Below, in pieces: positions 51,576 to 61,145 of a stretch of DNA of 64,000 nucleotides (positions are counted from its first letter, which is position 1; each line of letters starts with the position of its first letter). The translations under genes and the position numbers were made by a program. Source of the DNA: Chitinophagaceae bacterium (lineage in GTDB: Bacteria; Bacteroidota; Bacteroidia; Chitinophagales; Chitinophagaceae); assembly GCA_017307755.1 (NCBI GenBank), contig JAFKGQ010000019.1, positions 5,001 to 69,000 on the forward strand, read 5' to 3'. Below the pieces are notes generated by a model. That model saw only the letters and a list, made by a program, of their open reading frames with translations. It was not told the DNA's origin and made no database searches.

Positions 51576-52460
51576 ATGAAAGTCATTGTAACAGGTTCAT
51601 TAGGCAACATCAGCAAGCCGCTGACGGAATTATTGGTACAAAAGGGTCATAACGTAGTTGTCATCAGCAGTAAGCAGGATAAACAAAAGGGCATTGAAGC
51701 GTTAGGGGCCGTTGCCGCCATCGGGTCCGTGGAGGATGCCACCTTTCTTACAGCAGCCTTTAGGGGGTCGGATATTGTGTATTGTATGATCCCGCCCAAT
51801 TACTGGTTCAACGGGGCTGACCCTATAGAATATTGTCGCCAGGTAGGTAACAACTATGCTCAGGCTATACGACAGGCCGGAGTAAAACGGGCGGTCCAGC
51901 TCAGCAGCTTTGGCGCCGACCTGGATAAAGGTACGGGGTTTATTCTTGGCGCACATCATGTAGAAAAAATCCTGGGCGGGCTTTCGGACGTGGCGATTAC
52001 CTACATACGCCCCACCTCTTTTTACAATAACCTATATGGTTTTACAGATATGATAAAAGGAGCCGGGTTTATAGCCGCCAACTATGGCGGTGAGGATAAG
52101 CTCAGTTTTGTTTCCGGAAAAGACATTGCCGCCGCCATTGTCGAAGAGATGGAGACTCCTCCGGTACACAGGAAGGTACGTTATGTGGCGAGTGACGAGC
52201 TCACCGGCAACCAGGTGGCCGGCGTCCTGGGCGCTGCCATTGGCAAACCGGGTTTGAAATGGATCACTATTACCGACGAAGAAACGCTCAGCGGTCTGGA
52301 AGCAAGGGGAATGAGCCGGATCATCGCGGCTAATTTAGTTGAACTATATGCGTGTTATCACAGCGGGGAATTGTCAAAGGATTATGAACGTAATAAGCCA
52401 AAGGAGTTCGGAAAGATCAAACTGACGGATTTTGCAAAAGAATTCGCCCGGGGTTTTTAA
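51576..52460 (+). CDS. NmrA-like NAD(P)-binding protein
   Basis: 294 residues, atypical SDR. The binding motif is VTGSLGNISKPLTELLVQKGHNVVVISS with GxxGxxG-like spacing; other blocks are GSDIVYCMIPPNYW and VKRAVQLSSFGADLDKGTGFILGAHHVEKIL. The catalytic Tyr-Lys pair is not apparent, fitting NmrA/QOR2-type sensors or reductases. An AraC-family regulator gene follows after 41 bp and may control both. Confidence 0.92.
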   Translation: MKVIVTGSLGNISKPLTELLVQKGHNVVVISSKQDKQKGIEALGAVAAIGSVEDATFLTAAFRGSDIVYCMIPPNYWFNGADPIEYCRQVGNNYAQAIRQAGVKRAVQLSSFGADLDKGTGFILGAHHVEKILGGLSDVAITYIRPTSFYNNLYGFTDMIKGAGFIAANYGGEDKLSFVSGKDIAAAIVEEMETPPVHRKVRYVASDELTGNQVAGVLGAAIGKPGLKWITITDEETLSGLEARGMSRIIAANLVELYACYHSGELSKDYERNKPKEFGKIKLTDFAKEFARGF

Positions 52461-52501
52461 AATTGTGCACAATTGACCTGAAAAAATAAGTAGATTGTAC
52501 T

Positions 52502-53416
52502 ATGCCGGCCACCACACCTTACAGAATCAGGACGATCAGTGAGTTCCATCGGTTAAAAGGTTTACCAAAGCCGGAACATCCATTGATCAGCGTCGTCAAT
52601 TTCGAGGCTATCAGGGAGCTAAAGGAGGATGACCCCAGGACGTTTATCCAGAACTATTATTCCATAGCGCTGAAAAGGAATTTCAATGCCAAAATAAAAT
52701 ACGGTCAGCAGGAATATGATTTTGACGAAGGGGTGATGTTCTTTATCGCGCCGGGCCAGGTCTTTTCTATCCTGGCCGACGGCCCCATACAACATACGGG
52801 ATGGCTGTTGCTCATCCATCCCGACTTTTTTTGGAACAAACCTTTAGCCAAAAAGATACATCAATACGAATATTTCAGCTATTCCGTTCACGAGGCCCTG
52901 TATCTTTCGGAAAAGGAAGAAACGATGATCACGGGTATCATCCAGGGCATCGCACAGGAATACCAATCGAATATCGACAAATTCAGCCAGGACGTGATCC
53001 TTAGCCAGTTAGAATTATTGCTGACATACTCGGAAAGGTTCTATCACCGCCAGTTTATCACCCGAAGGGTTGCAAATCATCAGATCCTTGGGCGACTGGA
53101 AGATCTGCTTACGGAATATTTTAACAACGAGTCCCTGACGGAAAAGGGATTGCCCACCGTACAATACGTCGCCGAGAGGCTAAACGTGTCCCCCGGCTAT
53201 CTTGGCAGTCTGCTAAAAACCCTGACGGGGCAAAACACACAACAACACATACACGAAAAGCTGATTGAAAAGGCCAAGGAAAAATTGTCTACCACCGATC
53301 TGTCGGTAAGCGAGATAGCCTACGAGTTAGGGTTTGTCCATTCCCAGTCATTCAGCAAGCTGTTTAAGGCCAAAACAAATCTTTCGCCCCTGGAATTCAG
53401 ACAGTCGTTTAATTGA
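52502..53416 (+). CDS. AraC family regulator
   Basis: 304 residues: a cupin-type sensor (about 50-160, ALKRNFNAKIKYGQQEYDFDEGVMFFIAPGQVFSI) and the C-terminal HTH pair (VQYVAERLNVSPGYLGSLLKTLTGQNTQQHIHEKL and SVSEIAYELGFVHSQSFSKLFKAKTNLSPLEFRQ). It directly follows the NmrA gene, a recurrent pairing, so that gene is its likely target. It converges with the efflux adaptor gene 12 bp away. Confidence 0.94.
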   Translation: MPATTPYRIRTISEFHRLKGLPKPEHPLISVVNFEAIRELKEDDPRTFIQNYYSIALKRNFNAKIKYGQQEYDFDEGVMFFIAPGQVFSILADGPIQHTGWLLLIHPDFFWNKPLAKKIHQYEYFSYSVHEALYLSEKEETMITGIIQGIAQEYQSNIDKFSQDVILSQLELLLTYSERFYHRQFITRRVANHQILGRLEDLLTEYFNNESLTEKGLPTVQYVAERLNVSPGYLGSLLKTLTGQNTQQHIHEKLIEKAKEKLSTTDLSVSEIAYELGFVHSQSFSKLFKAKTNLSPLEFRQSFN

Positions 53417-53428
53417 GCGGAGAGAATT

Positions 53429-54577
53429 TTATTCCTCCCCGCTCCCTTTTGTAGCTTCTGATAAAAGATAATAGGCTCCCTTTGTTACGATCCTTGCATC
53501 CCGGGGCAGGTCTTCCAGCGGGATGACCTCCGTATAGCCCAGGTCTTTTGCCCCGACGCGCACCGCCATCTGCCGATAGCGGCGGGGGCCTTTTTCCAGG
53601 TAAATAAAATGATCGTCCCCATTACTTACGATGGCTTCATCCGGCAATGCCGCTGCATGGCTGCGGTCAATCTGGATCCGCGCCTCTACATACATCCCAG
53701 GCAGTAGCGTCTCCGTGCGCTCTGCGATCCTGGCATGCGCGATGATCGCCTGCTGATTATCCTGGAAAGCCTTATCAAGGCTGTATACGATTGCTATATG
53801 ATCATGCAATGGGTCATTGGCGTCCGTGAATAGCACCTTCTGCCCTACCTCCAGCTTATGCACATCCTTCTCAAATACCGTGAGGTCCAGGTGCAGGGCC
53901 CTATTATCCACTATATCGAACAGCGCCGTGTTGGCATCCATATACTTTCCCATCGTCACGTTTACATGATGGATATACCCGCCGATAGGCGCAACGATCC
54001 CTATCTCACTCCGGATAGACCCAGGTTTCAGATCTTCAACCCGGATACCCACCCCCTGCAGTTTTGTATGTATACCCGATTGTCTCGCTCTGGCCACACC
54101 CAGCTCGTTCTCCACCTGCTGAAAGGTCTTTTCCGCATTGATGCTGTCCTGCCGGAGGCTTTTCTGACGGGCATACTCCGCCTCCAGATAACGCAGCTGC
54201 GAGGAGTTCGCCAGGTAGTCTTCCTGCCACTGCACCACTTCATTGTTTTGTAGCGTCGCCAGTACCTGACCCGGCGTAACAAGATCGCCCTCTCTCACCG
54301 GGATGCTCTTTACAATACCGCTCACCAGGCTGCTCACCTGGGCCTGATTCTGCGGAGGTAGCACCAGCCGTCCGTTGACCTTTAACGTCGTCCGCAGGTT
54401 ACGCTCTTCTACGCCCCCCGTCTGCAGACCAATGGCTTTTACCTGGGTTTCCGTGAGCTGGATCTCCACGGAGGCTGAAGCCGTCTTGGGAGGCTTACTG
54501 ACAGGTGCAGGCGCTTTCCCGCCACAAGCGGTCAGCACGATCATCAACATTCCATAAAAAACATATTTTGAATACAT
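53429..54577 (-). CDS. RND efflux periplasmic adaptor (CusB/CzcB type)
   Basis: 382 residues. Lipoprotein start with lipobox LTAC (MYSKYVFYGMLMIVLTACGG). HlyD family fold: lipoyl halves QVSSLVSGIVKSIPVREGDLVTPGQVLATLQN and IVAPIGGYIHHVNVTMGKYMDANTALFDI, a helical hairpin between them (SQLRYLEAEYARQKSLRQDSI), and a C-terminal membrane-proximal part. No His/Met-rich metal motif is obvious. It couples the pump to the outer channel across the periplasm. Transcribed after the pump gene, 12 bp away. Confidence 0.94.
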   Translation of the reverse strand: MYSKYVFYGMLMIVLTACGGKAPAPVSKPPKTASASVEIQLTETQVKAIGLQTGGVEERNLRTTLKVNGRLVLPPQNQAQVSSLVSGIVKSIPVREGDLVTPGQVLATLQNNEVVQWQEDYLANSSQLRYLEAEYARQKSLRQDSINAEKTFQQVENELGVARARQSGIHTKLQGVGIRVEDLKPGSIRSEIGIVAPIGGYIHHVNVTMGKYMDANTALFDIVDNRALHLDLTVFEKDVHKLEVGQKVLFTDANDPLHDHIAIVYSLDKAFQDNQQAIIAHARIAERTETLLPGMYVEARIQIDRSHAAALPDEAIVSNGDDHFIYLEKGPRRYRQMAVRVGAKDLGYTEVIPLEDLPRDARIVTKGAYYLLSEATKGSGEE

Positions 54578-54589
54578 ACGCTCTTTTGT

Positions 54590-57500
54590 TTAACGGTTCA
54601 GTAAATAATTGATCTGGATAACAGCCTGGTTGTACTCGTTGACTGTCCGCAGGTAGCCCTCCCGGATATTGATGGCTTCCTTGACATTCTGCACATATTC
54701 AACGTACCCGATGTTGCCTGCGCGATAACTCCTGCCTGCTGCGGACATGATCAGCGTGGCCGACGCCAGTCCTTCCTTGCGGTAATACTCCAATTGCCCC
54801 GTCGCCTTGATATATTGCTCCCACCATTGCCGGTAGGTAGTCGACAATTCCAGCCTGGTCTTTTCGGTCCCGGTCTCTGCCATCTCGCGGCCAAGCTTTG
54901 CTGCTTTTACGCGGGCCTTTACGCCATAATTAAACAACGGGATATTGGCGCCGATGGTCACCATATTAAAAGGGGTCACATGATCCAGACTTTGGGTGGC
55001 GCCGCCGATAGCAAAGGAAGGGAGTCCTCTTGCCCGCTCAACCTCGATTGCCGCCGTATTCATATTTACCTGCCCCCGGGCATATTGTAAAAGAGGATGG
55101 TCTGCGAGCATACCCGAATCACCCTCTGCCGGCGGAGGCAAAGGCTCAAACCCTGCCGGTCTGCCCAGGCTGTCTGCGCCCGCCACCCATTGCTGTAGTT
55201 CCGCCTCGCTGCCTGCGATATCCGCACGAGCCTGACGCAATTGCAACTGTACCTCCGCCCCCAGGGCCCGGGCATTGGTCTTTTCCAGGATACCCGTCTC
55301 CCCTACACTAAATCGCTTCTCCGCCACTGTCTGAAAATCGCGCCAGGTGCTATCCAGCGTCTGCAATAATGCATACCGCTGCCAGGCGTAGGCCCAGCCG
55401 GAATAGGCTGACCGGACATTACGGGTTAATTCTGCACGGGTCACCGTCTGCGCCGTCTGCGCGACCTTGACGTGCTCTTGCAACAAACCGCGTTCCGCCT
55501 TATATACACCCGGCAGTCTGAACGACTGGGAAATACCTACGTTATAATCGAAGTAGCTGCTGTTAATTTGCCCCAGCGACCCGCTGATGCTCAGCGGATC
55601 GAACACTGTCGCCGTCCCCAGCAGCGCCTGTTGCTGACGTACCAATTGCTCACTCTGTCTCATCACGGGATGGTGTGCATACGCCCGCGCCATCGCCGTA
55701 TCCAATGTCAGTGGCTTTCCGGCAGGAGTCGTCTGCGCCGACACCCGGCCTACCGCTACCGATAGAACTCCTACCAGCAAAAGTGCTGTTATGGCCGGGG
55801 GGACCTTCCTGATCCTCCGCACATAAAACAGGCTGTACAACACCGGCAGGACCAGCAGGGTCAGCAGCGTGGAGGACACCAGCCCGCCGATGACCACCGT
55901 TGCCAGCGGCTTCTGCACCTCGGCGCCCGCGCTTGTACTCAATGCCATCGGCAGAAAACCCAGGGAAGCCACCGAAGCCGTCGCCAGCACCGGGCGCAGC
56001 CGCGCCGTACTTCCCTTAGTGATCCGGGTCACAAGGTCCGTCTCCCCTTCATCCCGCAGCCGATTGTAGTAGCTGATCAACACAATGCCGTTCAACACCG
56101 CCACCCCAAAGAGCGCAATAAAGCCGACCCCTGCCGAAATGCTGAAATTCATATCCCGCAACCACAGGGCAGCAATACCTCCAATGGCCGCCAGCGGTAT
56201 TGCCGAAAAAATGATCAGTGCATCCTTGGCCGATCGGAAGGTAACGAACAATAAAAAGAATATCAGCGACAACGCTACAGGCACCGCCACCTGCAGCCGG
56301 CCCTTCGCCTCCTGCAAATTCTGGAACTGTCCCCCATAGGTGATATAGTATCCTTCGGGTAGTGTCAGTTTTTGACCCAGGGCAGTCTTTATATCATTAA
56401 CTACGCTTTCCACGTCCCGGCCCCGGACATTTGCCTCGATGACGATCCGTCGCTCAGCATCCTCTCTGCTGATCTGTGCCGGGCTCGTTGTAAATCCGAC
56501 TTCTGCGATCTCGCTCAGCGGTATTTGTTTCCCGTTGGGTGTCGGGATCAACAGGCTCCTCAATTGTGCCGGATCTGTATTCGTATCTTTGGGGATACGG
56601 ACCACCAGGTCAAACCTTTTTTCTCCTTCATATACCGTACCCGCATAACCGCCGGCATAGGCCGTGTTCAGGACGGTGTTCACATCTCCAATGGCCAGGC
56701 CATACTGGGCAATCTTAGCCCGGCTGTATTTCACCAGCAACTGAGGCATTCCCACCGTCTGTTCGACTTTTATATCCGCCAGTCCCCCGATGCCACGTAT
56801 CAGCGCCACCGCCTGGTTCGCCTTTGTAAACAAAGTAGCCGGATCGCTCCCAAAAAGCTTGATGGCAATATCGCTCTTCACACCCGCCACCAGCTCATTG
56901 AACCGCATCTGTATCGGCTGCTCAAAAGAGAGGTTAACCCCTGGTATCGCCTCCATCCTCTCCTTTATCTTCTCCGCCAACCCATCCTTATCCCGGGCCG
57001 TTACCCACTCTTTCCGGGGCCTCAACACGAGAATAATATCCCCGCTCTCGATAGGCATGGGGTCGGTGGGCACTTCGCTCGTCCCGATCTTACTCACCGC
57101 CACCTTTACTTCGGGGAACTCCAGGGCTGCCTTCTCCAATTGTGTAGCTACCTCGATAGACTGCGGCAGGCTGCTGCCCTGGCGAATGACAAAATTCACC
57201 GCAAAATCCCCTTCGTCCAACTCCGGGATAAACTCCCCGCCCAGGTGACGAAAAAGCAGTATAGCCCCTACCAGCAACGCGACGCTAACCGCCAGCACGG
57301 GTATGCGAAGACGTAATGCCCTGGACAGCACCGGCCGGTACATACGTTCCATCCATGCCATGACCTTATCTGTCAGCGTTTCGGAAGCTTTCACTTTTCT
57401 GCTCAGCAAAAGACTGCTCATCAGCGGCACATAGGTGATCGAAAGCAACAGGGCCCCGATGATCGCAAAGCTCACCGTCTCCGCCATCGGCCGGAACATC

Positions 57501-58912
57501 TTTCCCTCGATACCGCTGAGCGCGAAGATGGGAATATAGACTATCAGTATGATGATCTGGCCAAAAGCCGCGCCGGACATAATCTTACCGCTGCCCGTGA
57601 TCACTTCTTCATCCAGTTGCGCCCGTGTCAGTGTCATCCCTTTAAACGATGTATGAAATCTGTGGAGGAGGCTCTCCACGATGATCACCGCCCCGTCCAC
57701 GATCAAGCCAAAGTCCAGCGCCCCCATACTCATCAGGTTGGCGCTGACCCCGAACAGGTTCATCATACACACCGCAAAAAGCATCGACAAGGGAATGACG
57801 CTCGCCACGATCAACCCTGCCCGGAAGTTGCCCAGGAAAAGCACCAGTACGAATATGACGATCAACGCCCCCTCCAGGAGGTTACGTCCTACGGTTTCTA
57901 TCGTCCTGTCGATCAGCTTGGTCCTGTCGATAAACACTTCGATCTTTACCCCTTCCGGGAGGCTTTTTTCTATGGCCGCCATCCTTTCTTTTACATGGTG
58001 GATCACCCGCACGGCATTCTCGCCCTTCTGCATCAGCACCACACCACCCACCGTCTCGCCCTGCCCGTTGGTGGTCATGGCCCCGTACCGGGGTGCAAAC
58101 CCAAATTGTACAGTACCGATGTCCTTTACCAGCACGGGGATACCACCTGTATTCCTTATGACAATATTGTTGATGTCCGCCAGGCTTTCGATCATTCCTT
58201 CACCACGGATAAAATAAATATTGGGGCCCTTGTCGATATATCCCCCGCCTGTATTGCCATTGTTCTTTTGCAGCGCGGCAAAGACCTCGGCCAGGGTAAG
58301 GTTCATCGCCGCCAGCCGGTCTGGCCGGACAGTGACCTCATACTGTTTCAGCAGGCCGCCAAAACTGCTGACATCCACGACCCCCGGGGTTCCCAACAAC
58401 TGGCGCTTTACGATCCAGTCCTGCATGGTGCGGAGGTCCATTGCATTATACTTATGCTCATAGCCTTTTTCCGGCGCCAGGACATACTGGTAAATTTCTC
58501 CCAGTCCGGTGGTCGGCGGCACCATGTCCGGCAGGCCGTACTGTCGAGGGATCTTCTCCTCTGCCGCCTTCAGTTTTTCCGCCACCCATTGCCGGATGGT
58601 TGTCAGCGGCATGTTGTCCTTAAAGACGATGGTTATTACGGAAAGACCGCTGCGGCTGATGCTGCGCAGTTCCGTCAAGCCCTGGAGAGACTTGAATTCT
58701 ATTTCCAACGGAGTGGTCACGAACTGCTCTACCTCCTGGGTAGCCAGGGACGGGCAATTGGTGATCACCTGTACCTGGTTGTTGGTCACATCCGGCAGCG
58801 CATCGACGCTCAGCCGGGAGAAAGAATAGACGCCCGCTGCTATAAAAAGCAGCAGCAGCAGGCCGGTAACGGGCTTATTACGCACCGATAACCGAATGAT
58901 CCTTGCAATCAT
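54590..58912 (-). CDS. CusA/CzcA-type heavy-metal RND pump fused to a TolC-type channel
   Basis: 1440 residues from the ATG at 58912 (MIARIIRLSVRNKPVTGLL). Residues to about 1035 are a complete HME-RND pump; the TM4 motif DFGLIVDGAVIIVES carries the proton-relay acids. The next part begins PAITALLLVGVLSVAVGRVSAQ, a signal-like helix, and continues as a TolC/CzcC-type outer membrane factor with LDTAMARAYAHHPVMRQSE and its repeat VERARGLPSFAIGG-type segments. Pump and channel are thus one polypeptide, a known but remarkable Bacteroidota arrangement. The helix between them probably returns to the membrane. The metal is unknown. Confidence 0.95.
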   Translation of the reverse strand: MIARIIRLSVRNKPVTGLLLLLFIAAGVYSFSRLSVDALPDVTNNQVQVITNCPSLATQEVEQFVTTPLEIEFKSLQGLTELRSISRSGLSVITIVFKDNMPLTTIRQWVAEKLKAAEEKIPRQYGLPDMVPPTTGLGEIYQYVLAPEKGYEHKYNAMDLRTMQDWIVKRQLLGTPGVVDVSSFGGLLKQYEVTVRPDRLAAMNLTLAEVFAALQKNNGNTGGGYIDKGPNIYFIRGEGMIESLADINNIVIRNTGGIPVLVKDIGTVQFGFAPRYGAMTTNGQGETVGGVVLMQKGENAVRVIHHVKERMAAIEKSLPEGVKIEVFIDRTKLIDRTIETVGRNLLEGALIVIFVLVLFLGNFRAGLIVASVIPLSMLFAVCMMNLFGVSANLMSMGALDFGLIVDGAVIIVESLLHRFHTSFKGMTLTRAQLDEEVITGSGKIMSGAAFGQIIILIVYIPIFALSGIEGKMFRPMAETVSFAIIGALLLSITYVPLMSSLLLSRKVKASETLTDKVMAWMERMYRPVLSRALRLRIPVLAVSVALLVGAILLFRHLGGEFIPELDEGDFAVNFVIRQGSSLPQSIEVATQLEKAALEFPEVKVAVSKIGTSEVPTDPMPIESGDIILVLRPRKEWVTARDKDGLAEKIKERMEAIPGVNLSFEQPIQMRFNELVAGVKSDIAIKLFGSDPATLFTKANQAVALIRGIGGLADIKVEQTVGMPQLLVKYSRAKIAQYGLAIGDVNTVLNTAYAGGYAGTVYEGEKRFDLVVRIPKDTNTDPAQLRSLLIPTPNGKQIPLSEIAEVGFTTSPAQISREDAERRIVIEANVRGRDVESVVNDIKTALGQKLTLPEGYYITYGGQFQNLQEAKGRLQVAVPVALSLIFFLLFVTFRSAKDALIIFSAIPLAAIGGIAALWLRDMNFSISAGVGFIALFGVAVLNGIVLISYYNRLRDEGETDLVTRITKGSTARLRPVLATASVASLGFLPMALSTSAGAEVQKPLATVVIGGLVSSTLLTLLVLPVLYSLFYVRRIRKVPPAITALLLVGVLSVAVGRVSAQTTPAGKPLTLDTAMARAYAHHPVMRQSEQLVRQQQALLGTATVFDPLSISGSLGQINSSYFDYNVGISQSFRLPGVYKAERGLLQEHVKVAQTAQTVTRAELTRNVRSAYSGWAYAWQRYALLQTLDSTWRDFQTVAEKRFSVGETGILEKTNARALGAEVQLQLRQARADIAGSEAELQQWVAGADSLGRPAGFEPLPPPAEGDSGMLADHPLLQYARGQVNMNTAAIEVERARGLPSFAIGGATQSLDHVTPFNMVTIGANIPLFNYGVKARVKAAKLGREMAETGTEKTRLELSTTYRQWWEQYIKATGQLEYYRKEGLASATLIMSAAGRSYRAGNIGYVEYVQNVKEAINIREGYLRTVNEYNQAVIQINYLLNR

Positions 58913-58970
58913 GGGTAAATATGGATAGATGAATAATCTCCGGGTAGCCCCGGGCATGCCATTACACTGA

Positions 58971-59288
58971 TCAGCCTATCCTGGGCGGTTGCCAAATGGA
59001 GGAACGTTCTGCGGAATATTCCGGCGTATTATAAGCCGGGAACTTTTTCGCTGCCGGCTGGGGCAGGGCCAATATGACGTAGCGGAAATGCACGCTTGCC
59101 GAGACGGACGAGCAGCAGGAGCAGGTGCACAGCGGCGAGCAGTCATCACCCATCTGCTCGTTTTGAGGGGACGAGGCATATACCACCTGTCCCCGGGAGA
59201 TACCGGAGACGATGCTGCTGTGATCCCTGCAAGGGGCAAAGATCATTATGAGCATCAGGCAGTTCAATATGAATGCAGACAGCCGCAT
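58971..59288 (-). CDS. DUF6660 family small exported protein
   Basis: 105 residues with a signal-like N-terminus (MRLSAFILNCLMLIMIFAPC) and a cysteine-rich core (DDCSPLCTCSCC), ending with KFPAYNTPEYSAERSSIWQPPRI. This matches the DUF6660 proteins that precede CusA-type pumps in Bacteroidota, 58 bp upstream here. The Cys-rich motif suggests metal binding, but this has not been shown. Confidence 0.8.
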   Translation of the reverse strand: MRLSAFILNCLMLIMIFAPCRDHSSIVSGISRGQVVYASSPQNEQMGDDCSPLCTCSCCSSVSASVHFRYVILALPQPAAKKFPAYNTPEYSAERSSIWQPPRIG

Positions 59289-59420
59289 GGGTGCAAAAAT
59301 AAAAATGATATTGTAAAAAATTTAATTTTTTAATGTTACATTGTTGCATAGGAAAATAACAATAGCATAATAATAACTTTTTATCTTCAAACGATCCTTC
59401 ATTGGATATTTGTCTTCCGT

Positions 59421-59948
59421 ATGGATAATATCCTTCATCATATCAGGACCGGGGATATCGTAAGCTTCCACACTGCCTACCACCTTTATCATGCAAAATT
59501 GTATTTCTATGCCCTTAAAAATACACGGTCCAGGTATCTCGCAGAAGAAACTGTACAATTGACCTTCATTAAATTATGGGAAAATAAACACATGCTTTCC
59601 CCGGACATCGATCTCTCCATCCAGATCTTCCGGGTAGCCAAAAGCACGATGATCGACCTTCTCAGAAAAGAGATCCGCCGTCTCGATCACCAGGCCGCGC
59701 TGGCCGCGTCCACCGACGGTCAATCTCCCGAAAGACCGGACCCGGCCGGCAAAGACGATCTTCGTCATATCTATGACACCATCGAAAAAATGGCGCCCGT
59801 AAGAAAAAAAGTGTTCCGCCTCAGCCGTCTTGAAGGTTTGTCTCATAAAGAGATCGCCGAGCAACTGTCCATCTCGCCCAAAACGGTGGAAAACCATATT
59901 GGACGGGCCATCCGCCAGCTAAAGGACGTTCTTACCCTCTTTTTTTAA
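59421..59948 (+). CDS. ECF-type RNA polymerase sigma factor
   Basis: 175 residues of the sigma-70 family, Bacteroidota ECF group. Region 2: FHTAYHLYHAKLYFYALKNTRSRYLAEETVQLTFIKLWENK. Region 4: VRKKVFRLSRLEGLSHKEIAEQLSISPKTVENHIGRAIRQLKDVL, with the HTH. Its partner FecR is the next gene after 63 bp, and a SusC-type receptor follows, giving the usual sigma/anti-sigma/receptor signalling unit. Confidence 0.95.
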   Translation: MDNILHHIRTGDIVSFHTAYHLYHAKLYFYALKNTRSRYLAEETVQLTFIKLWENKHMLSPDIDLSIQIFRVAKSTMIDLLRKEIRRLDHQAALAASTDGQSPERPDPAGKDDLRHIYDTIEKMAPVRKKVFRLSRLEGLSHKEIAEQLSISPKTVENHIGRAIRQLKDVLTLFF

Positions 59949-60011
59949 TCCCACACAAAAAAAAACTTTAACCCCACTGGGGGATACACGCCTCCCGGGC
60001 GAATACTATAT

Positions 60012-61040
60012 ATGCAGATGACAGAAGATCTATTCGAAAGGTTTTTTAGAAAAGAATGCACTCCGGAGGAAGAGCGGCAGGTGCGGGAATATCTTCGGCA
60101 ACATTGGGCAGAAGTGGAAAAGGACCTGACAGAGGAGGATTGGGCCGCTTTTTCTCATCAGGAAACCCTCCCCTCTTCCGCCTCGGATAAAATGCTATCC
60201 GTCATCGATGGGTCCATCCGTCCTAAAAGGACAAGACAGATCTATTTCCGGTGGTCCGCCGCAGCGGCGCTTATCCTCCTCAGTATTGCAGCCTGGATAT
60301 GGTCAGGTAATATCCGTCATTCTGGCGCGTCTATCGCCGACAGCCGGCCGGCGGTCATACATCACTGGAAAGAAAGGATCAACCGGACTGGTAAGACGAT
60401 GGTACTGATGCTGCCGGACAGCAGCACTGTCGGGCTTGCAGACAAGAGTTCCATCCGTTATGAAGATTCGTTTACACGGGACGACCGGACGATCTATTTG
60501 CAGGGAAAAGCATTGTTTACCGTAGCATCCGACCCTGCCAGACCCTTTATCGTCCATGCCGGGAGATTGTCCACGACGGTTCTGGGGACTGTGTTCAGCG
60601 TATCCTGTTTTGGAGACAAAGCCGGGGCGACAGAGATCAGCCTGTTCAGCGGAAGGGTGGTTATCCGGCCCGACAGCCTGCTCCGGAGCAAGGGTATAAA
60701 AGAAACATTCCTTCATCCTGGCGAGCAGTTGAGCTTTGACCCGCTGAAACTGACCGTACTTGTACACCCGGAAAAGACAAAACCACCCCTTGTCCAACCT
60801 CAAATGCCGCCCGCCGAAAAGATCATGCGGTTTAACAACGCTCCGTTGAGGGATATATTCAAGACGCTGGAAAGGGAATATCACTGCAGGTTCGATTACA
60901 AGAACGCGGATATAAACGACATCCGGTTTACCGGCAACTTTAACAGCAACAAAGAAACATTGTCCAGCTTTTTAAATACTATCGCTCTATTGAATAACCT
61001 TACCCTCACCGAAAAAAATAATACTTTTTATTTAAAGTAA
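60012..61040 (+). CDS. FecR family anti-sigma factor
   Basis: 342 residues: a cytoplasmic N-terminus (EDLFERFFRKECTPEEERQVREYL), one membrane helix near 78-95 (WSAAAALILLSIAAWIW), the periplasmic FecR domain (TMVLMLPDSSTVGLADKSSIRYEDSF; RLSTTVLGTVFSVSCF) and a C-terminal DUF4974 (RFNNAPLRDIFKTLEREYHCRFDY). It holds the sigma factor until the downstream receptor signals. A second ATG at 60018 is equally possible. Confidence 0.95.
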   Translation: MQMTEDLFERFFRKECTPEEERQVREYLRQHWAEVEKDLTEEDWAAFSHQETLPSSASDKMLSVIDGSIRPKRTRQIYFRWSAAAALILLSIAAWIWSGNIRHSGASIADSRPAVIHHWKERINRTGKTMVLMLPDSSTVGLADKSSIRYEDSFTRDDRTIYLQGKALFTVASDPARPFIVHAGRLSTTVLGTVFSVSCFGDKAGATEISLFSGRVVIRPDSLLRSKGIKETFLHPGEQLSFDPLKLTVLVHPEKTKPPLVQPQMPPAEKIMRFNNAPLRDIFKTLEREYHCRFDYKNADINDIRFTGNFNSNKETLSSFLNTIALLNNLTLTEKNNTFYLK

Positions 61041-61145
61041 GCACCACCGGGAAATACCTTATTTATCAAAAGGCCGGCGCCTGAAAAAGCATTCTGAAAA
61101 GATGCAGGGCCCCTTTTTGCCCAAACAAAACTTAAAACTATCAAC

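Noticed and set aside
57617..58891. 424-codon open frame opposite the CusA gene
   Set aside because: Antisense shadow of a GC-rich conserved gene; no family pattern.
59294..59301. TATTTTTG motif before the DUF6660 gene as a promoter
   Set aside because: It would start transcription at or past the ATG at 59288 and lacks a -33 element; the region is simply AT-rich.
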